Shown piece by piece: positions 42,130-49,806 of a stretch of DNA of 64,000 nucleotides; within the stretch, counting starts at the first letter, position 1, and every line of letters begins with the position of its first letter. The stretch covers positions 124,001 through 188,000 of the forward strand of contig JAKOVH010000026.1 of the NCBI GenBank assembly GCA_029782145.1. Reading direction: 5' to 3'. Made by a program: the position numbers and the translations under genes. The notes under the pieces were generated by a model, which saw only the letters and a list, made by a program, of their open reading frames with translations, was not told the DNA's origin and did not search any database. This DNA is from Actinomycetes bacterium. GTDB taxonomy: Bacteria; Actinomycetota; Acidimicrobiia; Acidimicrobiales; Acidimicrobilacustridaceae.

Positions 42130-43139
42130 GCGCGCCCACCCCCGGCACGGAGCCGTCGATGCTCGCCGTGGTGCCCGTGCGCGACGGTCACCTGCCCCTC
42201 GGGGGCGACGAGGCCGTGGCCGAGGCGGGCGGCGCGGCGCTGCTCATCGGCGACCGTGCGGGCCACGCCGTCGAGGCCCTGGCGGGGGTGGCCGACTCGG
42301 TGCTCGTGTGCGACCAGCCCTCCTTCGCCCCCGCCGCGTGGGCCGAGGGCCTGCGCGCCGAGGTGGCGCGGCACCACGTCGTGGTCCTGCCTGCCTCGCC
42401 CGACGGGCGCGACCTGGCGCCGCGCCTCGCCGCCGTGCTCGGCCGCCCGCTGCTGGCCGGCGCCGTGCGCATCACCGCCGAAGGGGCGACGGTCGCCCGG
42501 CGCGGCGGCCTGGTCACCGAGGTGCACGTCCCCGACGGGCCGTTCGTGGCCACCCTGCAGCCAGGCGTGCGCGGCGTCGAGCGCCACCCGGGGCGCGGCC
42601 CTGCCCCGGCCGAGCCCGCCACCGCCCCGTTCGAGCTCGAGCCAACGGCCGGCTCGGCCACCTGCGACGCCGAGCTCGTCGAGCTGCTGCCCGCCGACCC
42701 GTCCACCATGGACCTGGCCGAGGCGCCCCGCATCCTGGCCGCCGGCGCCGGGCTCGGGTCGCCCGAGGCCGTCGAGGTGATGGGCCGGGTGGCCACCACC
42801 CTCGGTGCGTCCACCGGCGGCACCCGGGTGGTCACCGACTGGGGGTGGGTGCCCCTGGAGCGCCAGATCGGCACCACCGGTGTCACCGTCGACCCCGAGC
42901 TGTACCTGGCGTTCGGCATCTCCGGGGCGGTGCAGCACACCGCCGGGCTGGGCCAGCCCGCCCACGTGATCTCGGTGAACCTCGACGCCAGCTGCCCGAT
43001 GATGGCCATGGCCGACCTCGCCGTGGTCGCCGACGCCCCCGCCACGGTGGCTGCCCTGGCCGCGCGCCTCACGGGCGACGGGCCGACCAGCACCGGCCAG
43101 GCGCCGGCGAACCTGGCCGAGGAGGCCACCGATGCCTGA
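42126..43139 (+). CDS. Electron transfer flavoprotein alpha subunit (FixB-like), mycofactocin-associated
   Basis: A 337-residue protein. The C-terminal FAD domain has AGAGLGSPEAVEVMGRVATTLG, DWGWVPLERQIGTTGVTV and YLAFGISGAVQHTAGLGQPAHVISVN, a full match to EtfA. The N-terminal part (residues about 12-190) is a weaker version of the EtfA domain I. No EtfB gene is next to it, although ETF normally needs both. It is coupled to the OYE gene upstream and overlaps the FixC gene by eight bases. Confidence 0.9.
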   Translation: MSAPTPGTEPSMLAVVPVRDGHLPLGGDEAVAEAGGAALLIGDRAGHAVEALAGVADSVLVCDQPSFAPAAWAEGLRAEVARHHVVVLPASPDGRDLAPRLAAVLGRPLLAGAVRITAEGATVARRGGLVTEVHVPDGPFVATLQPGVRGVERHPGRGPAPAEPATAPFELEPTAGSATCDAELVELLPADPSTMDLAEAPRILAAGAGLGSPEAVEVMGRVATTLGASTGGTRVVTDWGWVPLERQIGTTGVTVDPELYLAFGISGAVQHTAGLGQPAHVISVNLDASCPMMAMADLAVVADAPATVAALAARLTGDGPTSTGQAPANLAEEATDA

Positions 43140-44487
43140 GCACGCCCCCGACCGCAGGCCCACCCGCGTGCCCAGCCCGGGCAGCTACGACTTCGACGCC
43201 ATCGTCGTGGGGGCCGGCCCCGCCGGCTCGGCCGCCGCCCTGGTGCTCGCCCGCGCCGGGCGCCGGGTCTGCCTGCTCGAGCGGGGGCCGTTCCCGGGCT
43301 CGAAGAACATGTACGGGGGGGTGGTCTACGCCCGCGTGCTCGACCACCTCGTTCCGCAGTGGTGGGAGGAGGCACCGGTGCAGCGCTGGGTCACCCGGCG
43401 CGCCACCGTGCTGATGACCGACCACCAGGCGCTCACCGTCGACTACCGCACCTCGGCCTGGGGCGAGGCGCCCTACAACGGCGCCACCGCCTACCGGCCC
43501 GACTTCGACGCCTGGCTGGCCTCCAAAGCCGAGGCGGCCGGCGCCGTGCTCGTCACCTCCACCACCGCCCTCGGCCTGCTCGTCGACGACGCCACCGGCC
43601 AGGTGTGCGGAGTGCGCACCGATCGGCCCGACGGCGACCTCACCGCCCGCGCCGTGGTCGCCTGCGACGGGGTGAACAGCTTCCTCGCCAAGGAGGCCGG
43701 CCTCTACCCGCACACCGAGCCCGACCACTTCACCCTCGGCGCCAAGGAGGTCCTGGCGCTCCCCCGCGAGGAGATCGAGAAGCGCTTCGTGCTCTCGGGC
43801 CGCGAAGGCGCGGACTTCGAGATCGTGGGCTGCACCCAGGGCATCCCCGGCGGCGGGTTCGTCTACACCAACCTCGACACCGTGGCGGTCGGCGTCGTCG
43901 TGTCCCTGCCCGGGCTGGCCGCCAGCGGCAAGCGGCCCGAGGAGCTCATCGCCGGGCTCAAGGCCCACCCCATGATCGCCCCGCTGGTCGAGGGCGCCGA
44001 GCTCAAGGAGTACTCGGCCCACCTCATCCCCGAAGGTGGCTACGACACCATGCCCGAGCTGGTGGGCGACGGCATCCTCGTGGCCGGCGACGCCGCGTGC
44101 ATGTGCCTGGCCGCCGGGATCTGGCTGGAGGGCGTGAACTTCGCCATCGGCTCGGGCGAGGCCGCCGGATTGACCGTCGACGCCGCGCTGAAGGCGGGCG
44201 ACACCTCCGCGGCCGGGCTGGCCGGCTACCGCCAGCGCCTCGAGTCCACCTTCGTGCTGAAGAACCATCGCAAGCTGCGGGCGGCGCCGCACCTGGTGCT
44301 CTCCGACCGGGTGCAGACCCGCTACCCCGCCCTGGCGTGCGACCTGGTCGAGCAGCTGTTCACCGTCACCGATCCCCTGCCGAAGAAGGGCGCGCTCAAG
44401 GCGTTCCTGCAGGGTCGCAAGCGGGCGGGCCTGAAGTTCAGCGAGCTGGCCCGTGACGCCTGGGCCGGCCTCAAGACCTTCGGCTGA
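43132..44487 (+). CDS. FixC-like ETF:quinone oxidoreductase flavoprotein
   Basis: A 451-residue FAD protein of the FixC/geranylgeranyl-reductase superfamily. FDAIVVGAGPAGSAAALVLARAGRRVCLLERG opens the FAD site; FPGSKNMYGGVVYARVL is the FixC/ETF-QO signature; GILVAGDAACMCLAAGIWLEGVNFAIGSGEAA is the late FAD motif. No FixX-type ferredoxin domain is attached or encoded next door. It would take electrons from ETF and pass them to membrane quinone. Last gene of the mycofactocin run. Confidence 0.9.
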   Translation: MPEHAPDRRPTRVPSPGSYDFDAIVVGAGPAGSAAALVLARAGRRVCLLERGPFPGSKNMYGGVVYARVLDHLVPQWWEEAPVQRWVTRRATVLMTDHQALTVDYRTSAWGEAPYNGATAYRPDFDAWLASKAEAAGAVLVTSTTALGLLVDDATGQVCGVRTDRPDGDLTARAVVACDGVNSFLAKEAGLYPHTEPDHFTLGAKEVLALPREEIEKRFVLSGREGADFEIVGCTQGIPGGGFVYTNLDTVAVGVVVSLPGLAASGKRPEELIAGLKAHPMIAPLVEGAELKEYSAHLIPEGGYDTMPELVGDGILVAGDAACMCLAAGIWLEGVNFAIGSGEAAGLTVDAALKAGDTSAAGLAGYRQRLESTFVLKNHRKLRAAPHLVLSDRVQTRYPALACDLVEQLFTVTDPLPKKGALKAFLQGRKRAGLKFSELARDAWAGLKTFG

Positions 44488-44501
44488 GCCACGTCCGAGC
44501 G

Positions 44502-45155
44502 CTACGGGGCGGCGGCGACGTGGCAGCGCAGGCGGCAGTTCGCCCGGCGCGGGTCACGCGGGACCAGCTCGTCGACCACCAGGCCGTCGATGCTCTCGGC
44601 CACGCCCTGGGCCAACCCGAGGTGCAGCCCGCACACCGTGTCGGGGTCGGCGAGGGCGGTGGTGGCGAACGGGCACGAGCGCAGCGTGATCTGCACCTGC
44701 GTGCCCGTCGTGGTGACCTCCGGGTCGAAGCCCTGCCGGGCCATCTGGTCGACCAGCTCCCCGACCGGGTCGGCGACCGTCGGGTGGCCCAGCCGCTGGC
44801 GCCGACCCACCCGCCGGCCGATCTCGACGGGCGAGGCCCCGGTGCGCACCATCTCGGCGAGCCACAGCGACAGCCGTTCGTAGGGTCCGACCACGCCCCA
44901 CCGGCTCTCGGCCCTGGGGTCGAGCCGGTACACCAGCCGGCGGCGCCCCGGACCGGTCGCCTCCGCCTTGCCCTCGACCAGCAGCTCGGCGCCCACGAGC
45001 TTGGCCAGGTGCTGGCGGATGGCGTTGTGGTTGAGGCCGAAGTGCGCCGTCAGCTCCGGCACGTCGACGGGGCGGTCGGCGTCGACGACGTGGCGGAACA
45101 CCGCGAAGCGCGTCGGGTCCCCGAGGGCCCGGGCCTGCTCCTGCAGTGAGCTCAT
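44502..45155 (-). CDS. SufR/ArsR-like regulator with four C-terminal cysteines
   Basis: A 217-residue regulator. The N-terminal winged helix (ALGDPTRFAVFRHVVDADRPVDVPELTAHFGLNHNAIRQHLAKLVGAELLVEGKAEATGPGRR, abridged) is of the ArsR/DeoR type. The C-terminus has cysteines at residues 161, 175, 207 and 211 (SCPF, TVCGL, NCRLRC), a pattern like SufR, which binds an Fe-S cluster. It may sense iron-sulfur status, NO or redox stress. It converges on the mycofactocin run. The likely targets are the membrane genes upstream on its own strand. A -10-like TAGAAT lies at 45238-45243. Confidence 0.78.
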   Translation of the reverse strand: MSSLQEQARALGDPTRFAVFRHVVDADRPVDVPELTAHFGLNHNAIRQHLAKLVGAELLVEGKAEATGPGRRRLVYRLDPRAESRWGVVGPYERLSLWLAEMVRTGASPVEIGRRVGRRQRLGHPTVADPVGELVDQMARQGFDPEVTTTGTQVQITLRSCPFATTALADPDTVCGLHLGLAQGVAESIDGLVVDELVPRDPRRANCRLRCHVAAAP

Positions 45156-45211
45156 CGAACCACCTCCCCGAGGCGGGTGCCGTGCTACCGGTCGGCCGGC
45201 GGGTGCGGAAC

Positions 45212-45229
45212 GCCTCCCCGTCGGGAGGC
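45212..45229. promoter_or_regulatory. Hairpin GCCTCCC-N4-GGGAGGC in the leader of the SufR-like gene
   Basis: Seven-base perfect arms around four bases. It lies between the SufR-like regulator and a -10-like TAGAAT on the same minus strand, so it would be in the 5' leader or at an operator overlapping the start of transcription. No further evidence of function. Confidence 0.4.
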
Positions 45230-45266
45230 TCGGTGAAATTCTACCGTCGACTGGACACCACCCGGG

Positions 45267-46496
45267 TCACGACCGGGCGGTGGTCGCCGCGGCTGGCTCC
45301 GTCACCAGGGGCGCACGGGCCAGGCGCACGACGCGCACGGCACCGTCGAGGACCCACACCACACCGAAGGCGACGGCGAGCGACGTCGCCCCGGCCACGG
45401 CGGCGACGGCCGCAGCGTTGGCCACCACGAGCGACGGCCACGAGCGGGTGACGTCGAAGCCGCGGCCGAGCGCCACGTGGCCGCCCGCCCGCAGCACCGG
45501 CAGGAGGTAGGCCAGCGACGCGACGACGATCTGGGCGTAGCCACCGAGGAGGATCGCCACCAGAGCGCGGTCGCCGGTCGGTGCACCCCACCCGACCGAA
45601 GCGGCGAGCATGACCAGCCCGACCACCCACCAGGCCCCGCCGGCGGCCATCTGCAGCAGTCGGGGGCCGGCCCAGGCCAGCTGACGCCGCCCCGGCACGA
45701 CGACGAGGCGGGCCAGCGCGACGACACACGCCGCGTCGACCAGGAGGGCGCCGGCCTGGGCACGCCCGGCGCCGGCGAGCGCGGCGACAGCGGCCGCAGC
45801 GGTGCCGACGGCCAGCGCCGCCGTGGTCGCCCGGATGGCGCTCGGGGTGGCCCGCCGCACCATCTTCATGCGGGCCTGCGTGGCCGAGAAGTACGGCACC
45901 GTGCCGGCGACGACGAGGCCGAGCAGTCCGAGGACGTTCACGATCACGTGGGCCTGGCGGATCCTCGACACGTCGAACGTGGTGCTCGGAACGGCCATCG
46001 TCGCACCGAGCGCGATCCCGAGCAGCCCGAAGACGACGGCCCCGAGGTAGGCGTCGATCGCCGGGTGGAACCTCGGCGTGCGGGCCCGGCGGCGGACCCA
46101 CCAGAGGATCGCGGCGAGTGCGCCGAGCCCGACACCCACGGTCGTGGCGCCGGCGGCGACGACCCACGACGCCTCCCGCTCCCGTCCCACGGCGACCAGC
46201 ACCATGCCGGCGGCGACGGGCCACCGCTGCCCCGCCGCCCACCGCGGCGACGGTGCCGGGCCGCTCGACCAGGTGACCGCCAGCAGCTGCGTGACGGCGC
46301 ACACCACGACCAGCCCGGCTCCCAGCGCCAGGTGCAGCGGCAGCCACGTCCCGGTCCGGTGCGGCAGCACCGCCATGAAGCCCGCGCCGACGGCGAGCGA
46401 CCCGGCCAGCCGGAGGCCCTGCACGGCCTCCCGGTGCACCACCGCCACCCGCCGGGCGGAGCGATCGTCCTGCGGAGCCGGACGAGGCGAGGGCAT
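45267..46496 (-). CDS. Polytopic membrane protein, NnrS-like in layout
   Basis: A 409-residue membrane protein with about 11-12 helices. Histidines lie at helix ends (PLHLALGAG, HPAIDAYLGAVVFGLLG, RIRQAHVIVNVLGLLGLVVAGTVPYFSATQARM). This is similar in feel to NnrS and to heme-copper-type membrane domains, but I cannot assign the family with confidence. I chose MPSPRPAPQDD as start; the frame is open about 47 codons further. It is upstream of the SufR-like regulator on the same strand, 111 bases away. A role in NO or respiration is only a guess. Confidence 0.6.
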   Translation of the reverse strand: MPSPRPAPQDDRSARRVAVVHREAVQGLRLAGSLAVGAGFMAVLPHRTGTWLPLHLALGAGLVVVCAVTQLLAVTWSSGPAPSPRWAAGQRWPVAAGMVLVAVGREREASWVVAAGATTVGVGLGALAAILWWVRRRARTPRFHPAIDAYLGAVVFGLLGIALGATMAVPSTTFDVSRIRQAHVIVNVLGLLGLVVAGTVPYFSATQARMKMVRRATPSAIRATTAALAVGTAAAAVAALAGAGRAQAGALLVDAACVVALARLVVVPGRRQLAWAGPRLLQMAAGGAWWVVGLVMLAASVGWGAPTGDRALVAILLGGYAQIVVASLAYLLPVLRAGGHVALGRGFDVTRSWPSLVVANAAAVAAVAGATSLAVAFGVVWVLDGAVRVVRLARAPLVTEPAAATTARS

Positions 46497-46545
46497 GGTC
46501 AGCCGGTTCAGCGGTTCGGCGCAGGCTCGCTCGGAGGGCCCGCCG

Positions 46546-46767
46546 TCAGGTCTGCTCCGCGGGCGTCCGGTCCGAGCAGAGCACGGCGGCGAGCATGCCA
46601 CCGAAGCCCGGACCACCCCAGAAGCCGGCGAACGCACCGACGACGATCGCCGGTCCCCATCCGCCGCCTGCCAGCAGGGTGATGCCGCTGGTCACCGCCA
46701 TCGTGAGCACGAACCCGATGACGCTGCCGACGACCAGTGCGCGGCCCATCCCGACGATGCCGACCAT
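46546..46767 (-). CDS. Small membrane protein, 73 residues
   Basis: The start MVGIVGMGRALVVGSVIGFVLTMAV is preceded by GGAGG six bases upstream, so it is preferred over an ATG 22 codons earlier that lacks one. Two hydrophobic, Gly-rich helices (about residues 8-30 and 36-60) with GGGWGPAIVVGAFAGFWGGPGFGGM between and in the second. Family unknown. It lies directly upstream of the polytopic membrane gene, same strand. The region before it (46796-46826) is unusually AT-rich for this genome and is likely a promoter. Confidence 0.65.
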   Translation of the reverse strand: MVGIVGMGRALVVGSVIGFVLTMAVTSGITLLAGGGWGPAIVVGAFAGFWGGPGFGGMLAAVLCSDRTPAEQT

Positions 46768-46880
46768 GCCGTTGCCTCCGTCCCGTGAGAACCTGAGCGT
46801 ATTTCTAGTGTGCCATAGATTTTCATGTGCCACAACGGCGGCGGCGGGCGGGCATCGGCCGACCGTTCAGCGCGGGTCGG

Positions 46881-48128
46881 TCAACGTGGCGGGTCGGTCA
46901 AGGTGGCGAGGCGCCGCTCGAAGTGGCGTCGCTCGGCGATCGACGTGGTCCGACGGGCCGCCTCCCTCAGCTCCCGCCGGGCGCCGTCGACATCGCCGGC
47001 GCGCTCGAGCAGGTGGGCTCGCACCACGTGCACCCGGTGGTGGCCTCGCAGCTCGCCTCGGGCCAGCAGGTCATCGACCATCGCCAGCCCTGCCCCCGGG
47101 CCCTCGACCATGCCCACGGCGACCGCGTGGTTCAGGGTGACCACGGGACCAGGGTCGACCTGCTGGAGCAGGCGGTACAGCCCGGCGATCTGCACCCAGT
47201 CGGTGTCCTCCACCGTGTGCGCCTCGTCGTGCACCGCGGCGATGGCGGCTTGCAGCTGGTAGGGGCCGACCCTTCCCTGGCGGAGGGCCGGCATCAGCAG
47301 GGCGACGCCCTCGTCGATGAGTCCCCGGTCCCATCGCGACCGGTCCTGCTCGGCCAGAGGCACGAGCGCGCCGTCGTCGCCGACCCTGGCCGCGTGGCGA
47401 GCGTCGGTCAGCACCATGAGCGCCAGCAGGCCGGCCGTCTCCGGGTCGTCCGGCCGCAGCTCTCGTAACCGGCGAGCCAGCCGCACGGCCTCGATCGCCA
47501 GCTCGCGCCGCTGCACCTGCTCGCCGTGAGACGCGGCATAGCCCTCGTTGAACACCAGGTAGAGCACCCGATGCACGACCGCGACCCGCTGCTCCACCTC
47601 GACCAGCGACGGGAGCTCGAAGCGGCCTCCCGCCTCCACCACGCGCTTCTTGGCCCGGCTGATCCGCTGAGCCATGGTCGGCTCCGGCACCAAGAAGGCG
47701 GCGGCGATCTCCGCGGTGGTCAGCCCGCCCACCGCCCGCAAGGTCAGCGCCATCTGCGACGGCGGCGTCAGCGCCGGGTGGCAGCACAGGAAGAGGAGGG
47801 CCAGCTCGTCGTCCGACACCGGCGGCTCGTCGGGGCCCGGCACGACCTCGGCGCCGGCCGGACGCCGGGCGGCCTCGAGGTCCTCCCGTCTCCGCCGCGC
47901 CGACGCGGAGCGGACCTCGTCGGTGAGCCGCCGGGTCGCCACGGTGGTCAGCCAGGCTCGGGGCCGCTCGGGGAGACCGTCCACGGGCCACCGGCGGGCG
48001 GCGGCCAGCAGCGCCTCTTGCACGGCGTCCTCGCAGGCGGCGAAGTCGCCGTGTCGCCGCACCAGCGCGCTGAGGACCTGCGGAGCGAGCTCGCGCAGCA
48101 GGCCCTCGACGGTCCAGCCGGTGCTCAC
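46881..48128 (-). CDS. ECF42-type sigma factor
   Basis: A 415-residue sigma factor, twice the usual length. The first 175 residues hold regions 2 and 4 (HGDFAACEDAVQEALLAAARRW, and LALTLRAVGG-type region 4 with VGGLTTAEIAAAFLVPEPTMAQRISRAKK). The remainder is the DUF6596/TPR-like tail of the ECF42 group (VLYLVFNEGYAASHG, LNHAVAVGMVEGPGAGLAMVD). GTG start. It follows the DGPF gene by ten bases, the normal pair, and no anti-sigma gene is expected. Confidence 0.92.
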   Translation of the reverse strand: MSTGWTVEGLLRELAPQVLSALVRRHGDFAACEDAVQEALLAAARRWPVDGLPERPRAWLTTVATRRLTDEVRSASARRRREDLEAARRPAGAEVVPGPDEPPVSDDELALLFLCCHPALTPPSQMALTLRAVGGLTTAEIAAAFLVPEPTMAQRISRAKKRVVEAGGRFELPSLVEVEQRVAVVHRVLYLVFNEGYAASHGEQVQRRELAIEAVRLARRLRELRPDDPETAGLLALMVLTDARHAARVGDDGALVPLAEQDRSRWDRGLIDEGVALLMPALRQGRVGPYQLQAAIAAVHDEAHTVEDTDWVQIAGLYRLLQQVDPGPVVTLNHAVAVGMVEGPGAGLAMVDDLLARGELRGHHRVHVVRAHLLERAGDVDGARRELREAARRTTSIAERRHFERRLATLTDPPR

Positions 48129-48138
48129 GGCCTGGCGG

Positions 48139-48504
48139 TCAGAGCTCGTCGGCCGTGCCGCCGTGCATGAGGGGCCACACCTCGATGTCGGTCAGGTCGG
48201 CCGACGGCATCTCGGCCGCGATCTCGAGGGCCCGCTCGAGGCTCTCGCAGTCGACGATGTAGAAGCTGCCGAGGTACTCCTTCGACTCGATGTAGGGGCC
48301 GTCGGTGACGACTCGGTTGCCGCTTCCGTTGCGGACCCGCTTCACGTTGACCAGGTCGGAGGTGCCGAAGGCGCCGATCAGCTCGCCGCTCTCGACGAGG
48401 GCCTTGTTGTGGGCGTCGGTGCCGGCGATCAGCTCAGCCAGCTCGTCGGGGCCGAGGCCGCCCCACGTCTCGTCGTTGCCGTAGATGCTGAGCAGGAACT
48501 TCAT
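48139..48504 (-). CDS. DGPF/YCII-like protein paired with the ECF42 sigma factor
   Basis: A 121-residue YCII-related protein. MKFLLSIYGNDETWGGL is the family's first strand, VTDGPYIESKEYLGSFYIVDC holds the DGPF motif (here DGPY), and LEIAAEMPSADLTDIEVWPL is the typical end. Such genes are the usual targets and partners of ECF42 sigma factors; the molecular role is not known. It is first in the two-gene operon, and divergent from the DUF1214 gene. Confidence 0.9.
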   Translation of the reverse strand: MKFLLSIYGNDETWGGLGPDELAELIAGTDAHNKALVESGELIGAFGTSDLVNVKRVRNGSGNRVVTDGPYIESKEYLGSFYIVDCESLERALEIAAEMPSADLTDIEVWPLMHGGTADEL

Positions 48505-48645
48505 CGGTGGTCGCCTCCCGGCGTCGGGGCACCCCCTCGGTGCCGCTCACCCCTCGGTCGGAGCCGACGGACGGTCCTCGACATCGTGGCGCACGAACTT
48601 CGCGATCTGGAAGAGTGGCGCCTCCGCGACGACGGAGGGGGACCG

Positions 48646-49791
48646 ATGGCACCGGACGAGGGCGGCGACGCGTCGAGCGCCGCCATGGCGGAGCTGGCCG
48701 CGCTGATCGCCGACATCGAGGCCGACTCCTTCCACCCGCGATGGAAGTTCGAGTCGGTGCAGGACCGCGCCTCGTACCGCGAGTTCGCCATGCACGCCCT
48801 GCACCACGCCCTGCAGTTCTGGTTGGAAGCCGACCCGGTGCGTCCCCGCTGGTACCGCTGGTTCTCACCGACCAAGAAGCTGCTCGGCGACAACCCCGAC
48901 ACCGTCTACTACGGCACGGTGATCGACCCGACCCGCCGCTACCGCATCCGGGGCAACACGGCCAACGCCTGCTACACCTCGTTCACCGTCGAGCTCGGCA
49001 CGGCCGGCGGCGCCATGAGCCAGAAGCTGGGCCACACCCTCAACGACACCGAGCTCGACATCGACGCGGCGGGCGACTTCGAGCTGATCGCCGGCCCCGA
49101 CGAGCCGCCGACGGGCCCCCGCAACTGGCTGCGCCTCGACCCCGACGCCGGCTCCATCACCACCCGGCACTACTTCGAGTGGGAGCGCTGCGCCGCCCTC
49201 GACCCCAACCTCGACGTGCCCCTCTCGATCGTCCCGCTCGACGACCCTGGCCCGCCGCCGGTGCCCGACGACGACGCCACGGCCGCCAACCTCCGCCGAG
49301 CCGTCACCTTCCTGCGCTCGGTCACGGTCGGCTGGGGCCACCAGCCCGTTCCGCCCGGCGCCATCCCGTGGGTGTCGGCCGAGCCGAACGTGTTCACCAA
49401 CCCGCCGCCCGACGACGGCAACCTCGGCATCGGCTACGCCGCCGCCGACAACGTCTACCGCAGCGCCCGCTGGCAGCTCGGCCCGGACGAGGCGCTGGTG
49501 ATCCGGGGCCGGTTCCCCCGATGCCGCTTCGCCAACATCGTGCTGTTCAACAACCACATGCAGACGCCGCCGTACGACCGGCGCCTCGTGTCGCTCAACC
49601 GGGTTCAGACCGTGCACGAGCCGGACGGCTCGTTCCGCATGGTGCTGGCCCACCGCGACCCGGGCGTGCCGAACTGGCTCGACACCCGAGGGCTGCCCCA
49701 CGGCACGATGTTCTGGCGGTTCCTGCTGCCCGAGGAGCCGCTGCACGACCTCGACACCGAGGTCGTGCCGCTCGACTCGCTCGGGAGCTGA
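48646..49791 (+). CDS. DUF1214-containing protein (paralogue A)
   Basis: A 381-residue protein without signal peptide or membrane helix. The end carries the DUF1214 signature PDGSFRMVLAHRDPGVPNWLDTRGLPHGTMFWRFLLPEEPL. Middle motifs TRRYRIRGNTANACYTSFTVE and SITTRHYFEWE are shared with the second DUF1214 gene in this window. GGAGGGG precedes the ATG. Function of the family is unsettled; such genes often sit with steroid or terpenoid metabolism genes. It is convergent with the binding-protein gene. Confidence 0.85.
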   Translation: MAPDEGGDASSAAMAELAALIADIEADSFHPRWKFESVQDRASYREFAMHALHHALQFWLEADPVRPRWYRWFSPTKKLLGDNPDTVYYGTVIDPTRRYRIRGNTANACYTSFTVELGTAGGAMSQKLGHTLNDTELDIDAAGDFELIAGPDEPPTGPRNWLRLDPDAGSITTRHYFEWERCAALDPNLDVPLSIVPLDDPGPPPVPDDDATAANLRRAVTFLRSVTVGWGHQPVPPGAIPWVSAEPNVFTNPPPDDGNLGIGYAAADNVYRSARWQLGPDEALVIRGRFPRCRFANIVLFNNHMQTPPYDRRLVSLNRVQTVHEPDGSFRMVLAHRDPGVPNWLDTRGLPHGTMFWRFLLPEEPLHDLDTEVVPLDSLGS

Positions 49792-49806
49792 CCGCTCGCC
49801 CCGAGA

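Noticed and set aside
36613-44487. mftD, mftE, mftF or mftG in the mycofactocin run
   Set aside because: All genes between mftA and FixC were read: none has the lactate-dehydrogenase-like FMN, creatininase, glycosyltransferase or GMC features of those proteins. The FixC protein lacks the GMC signature.
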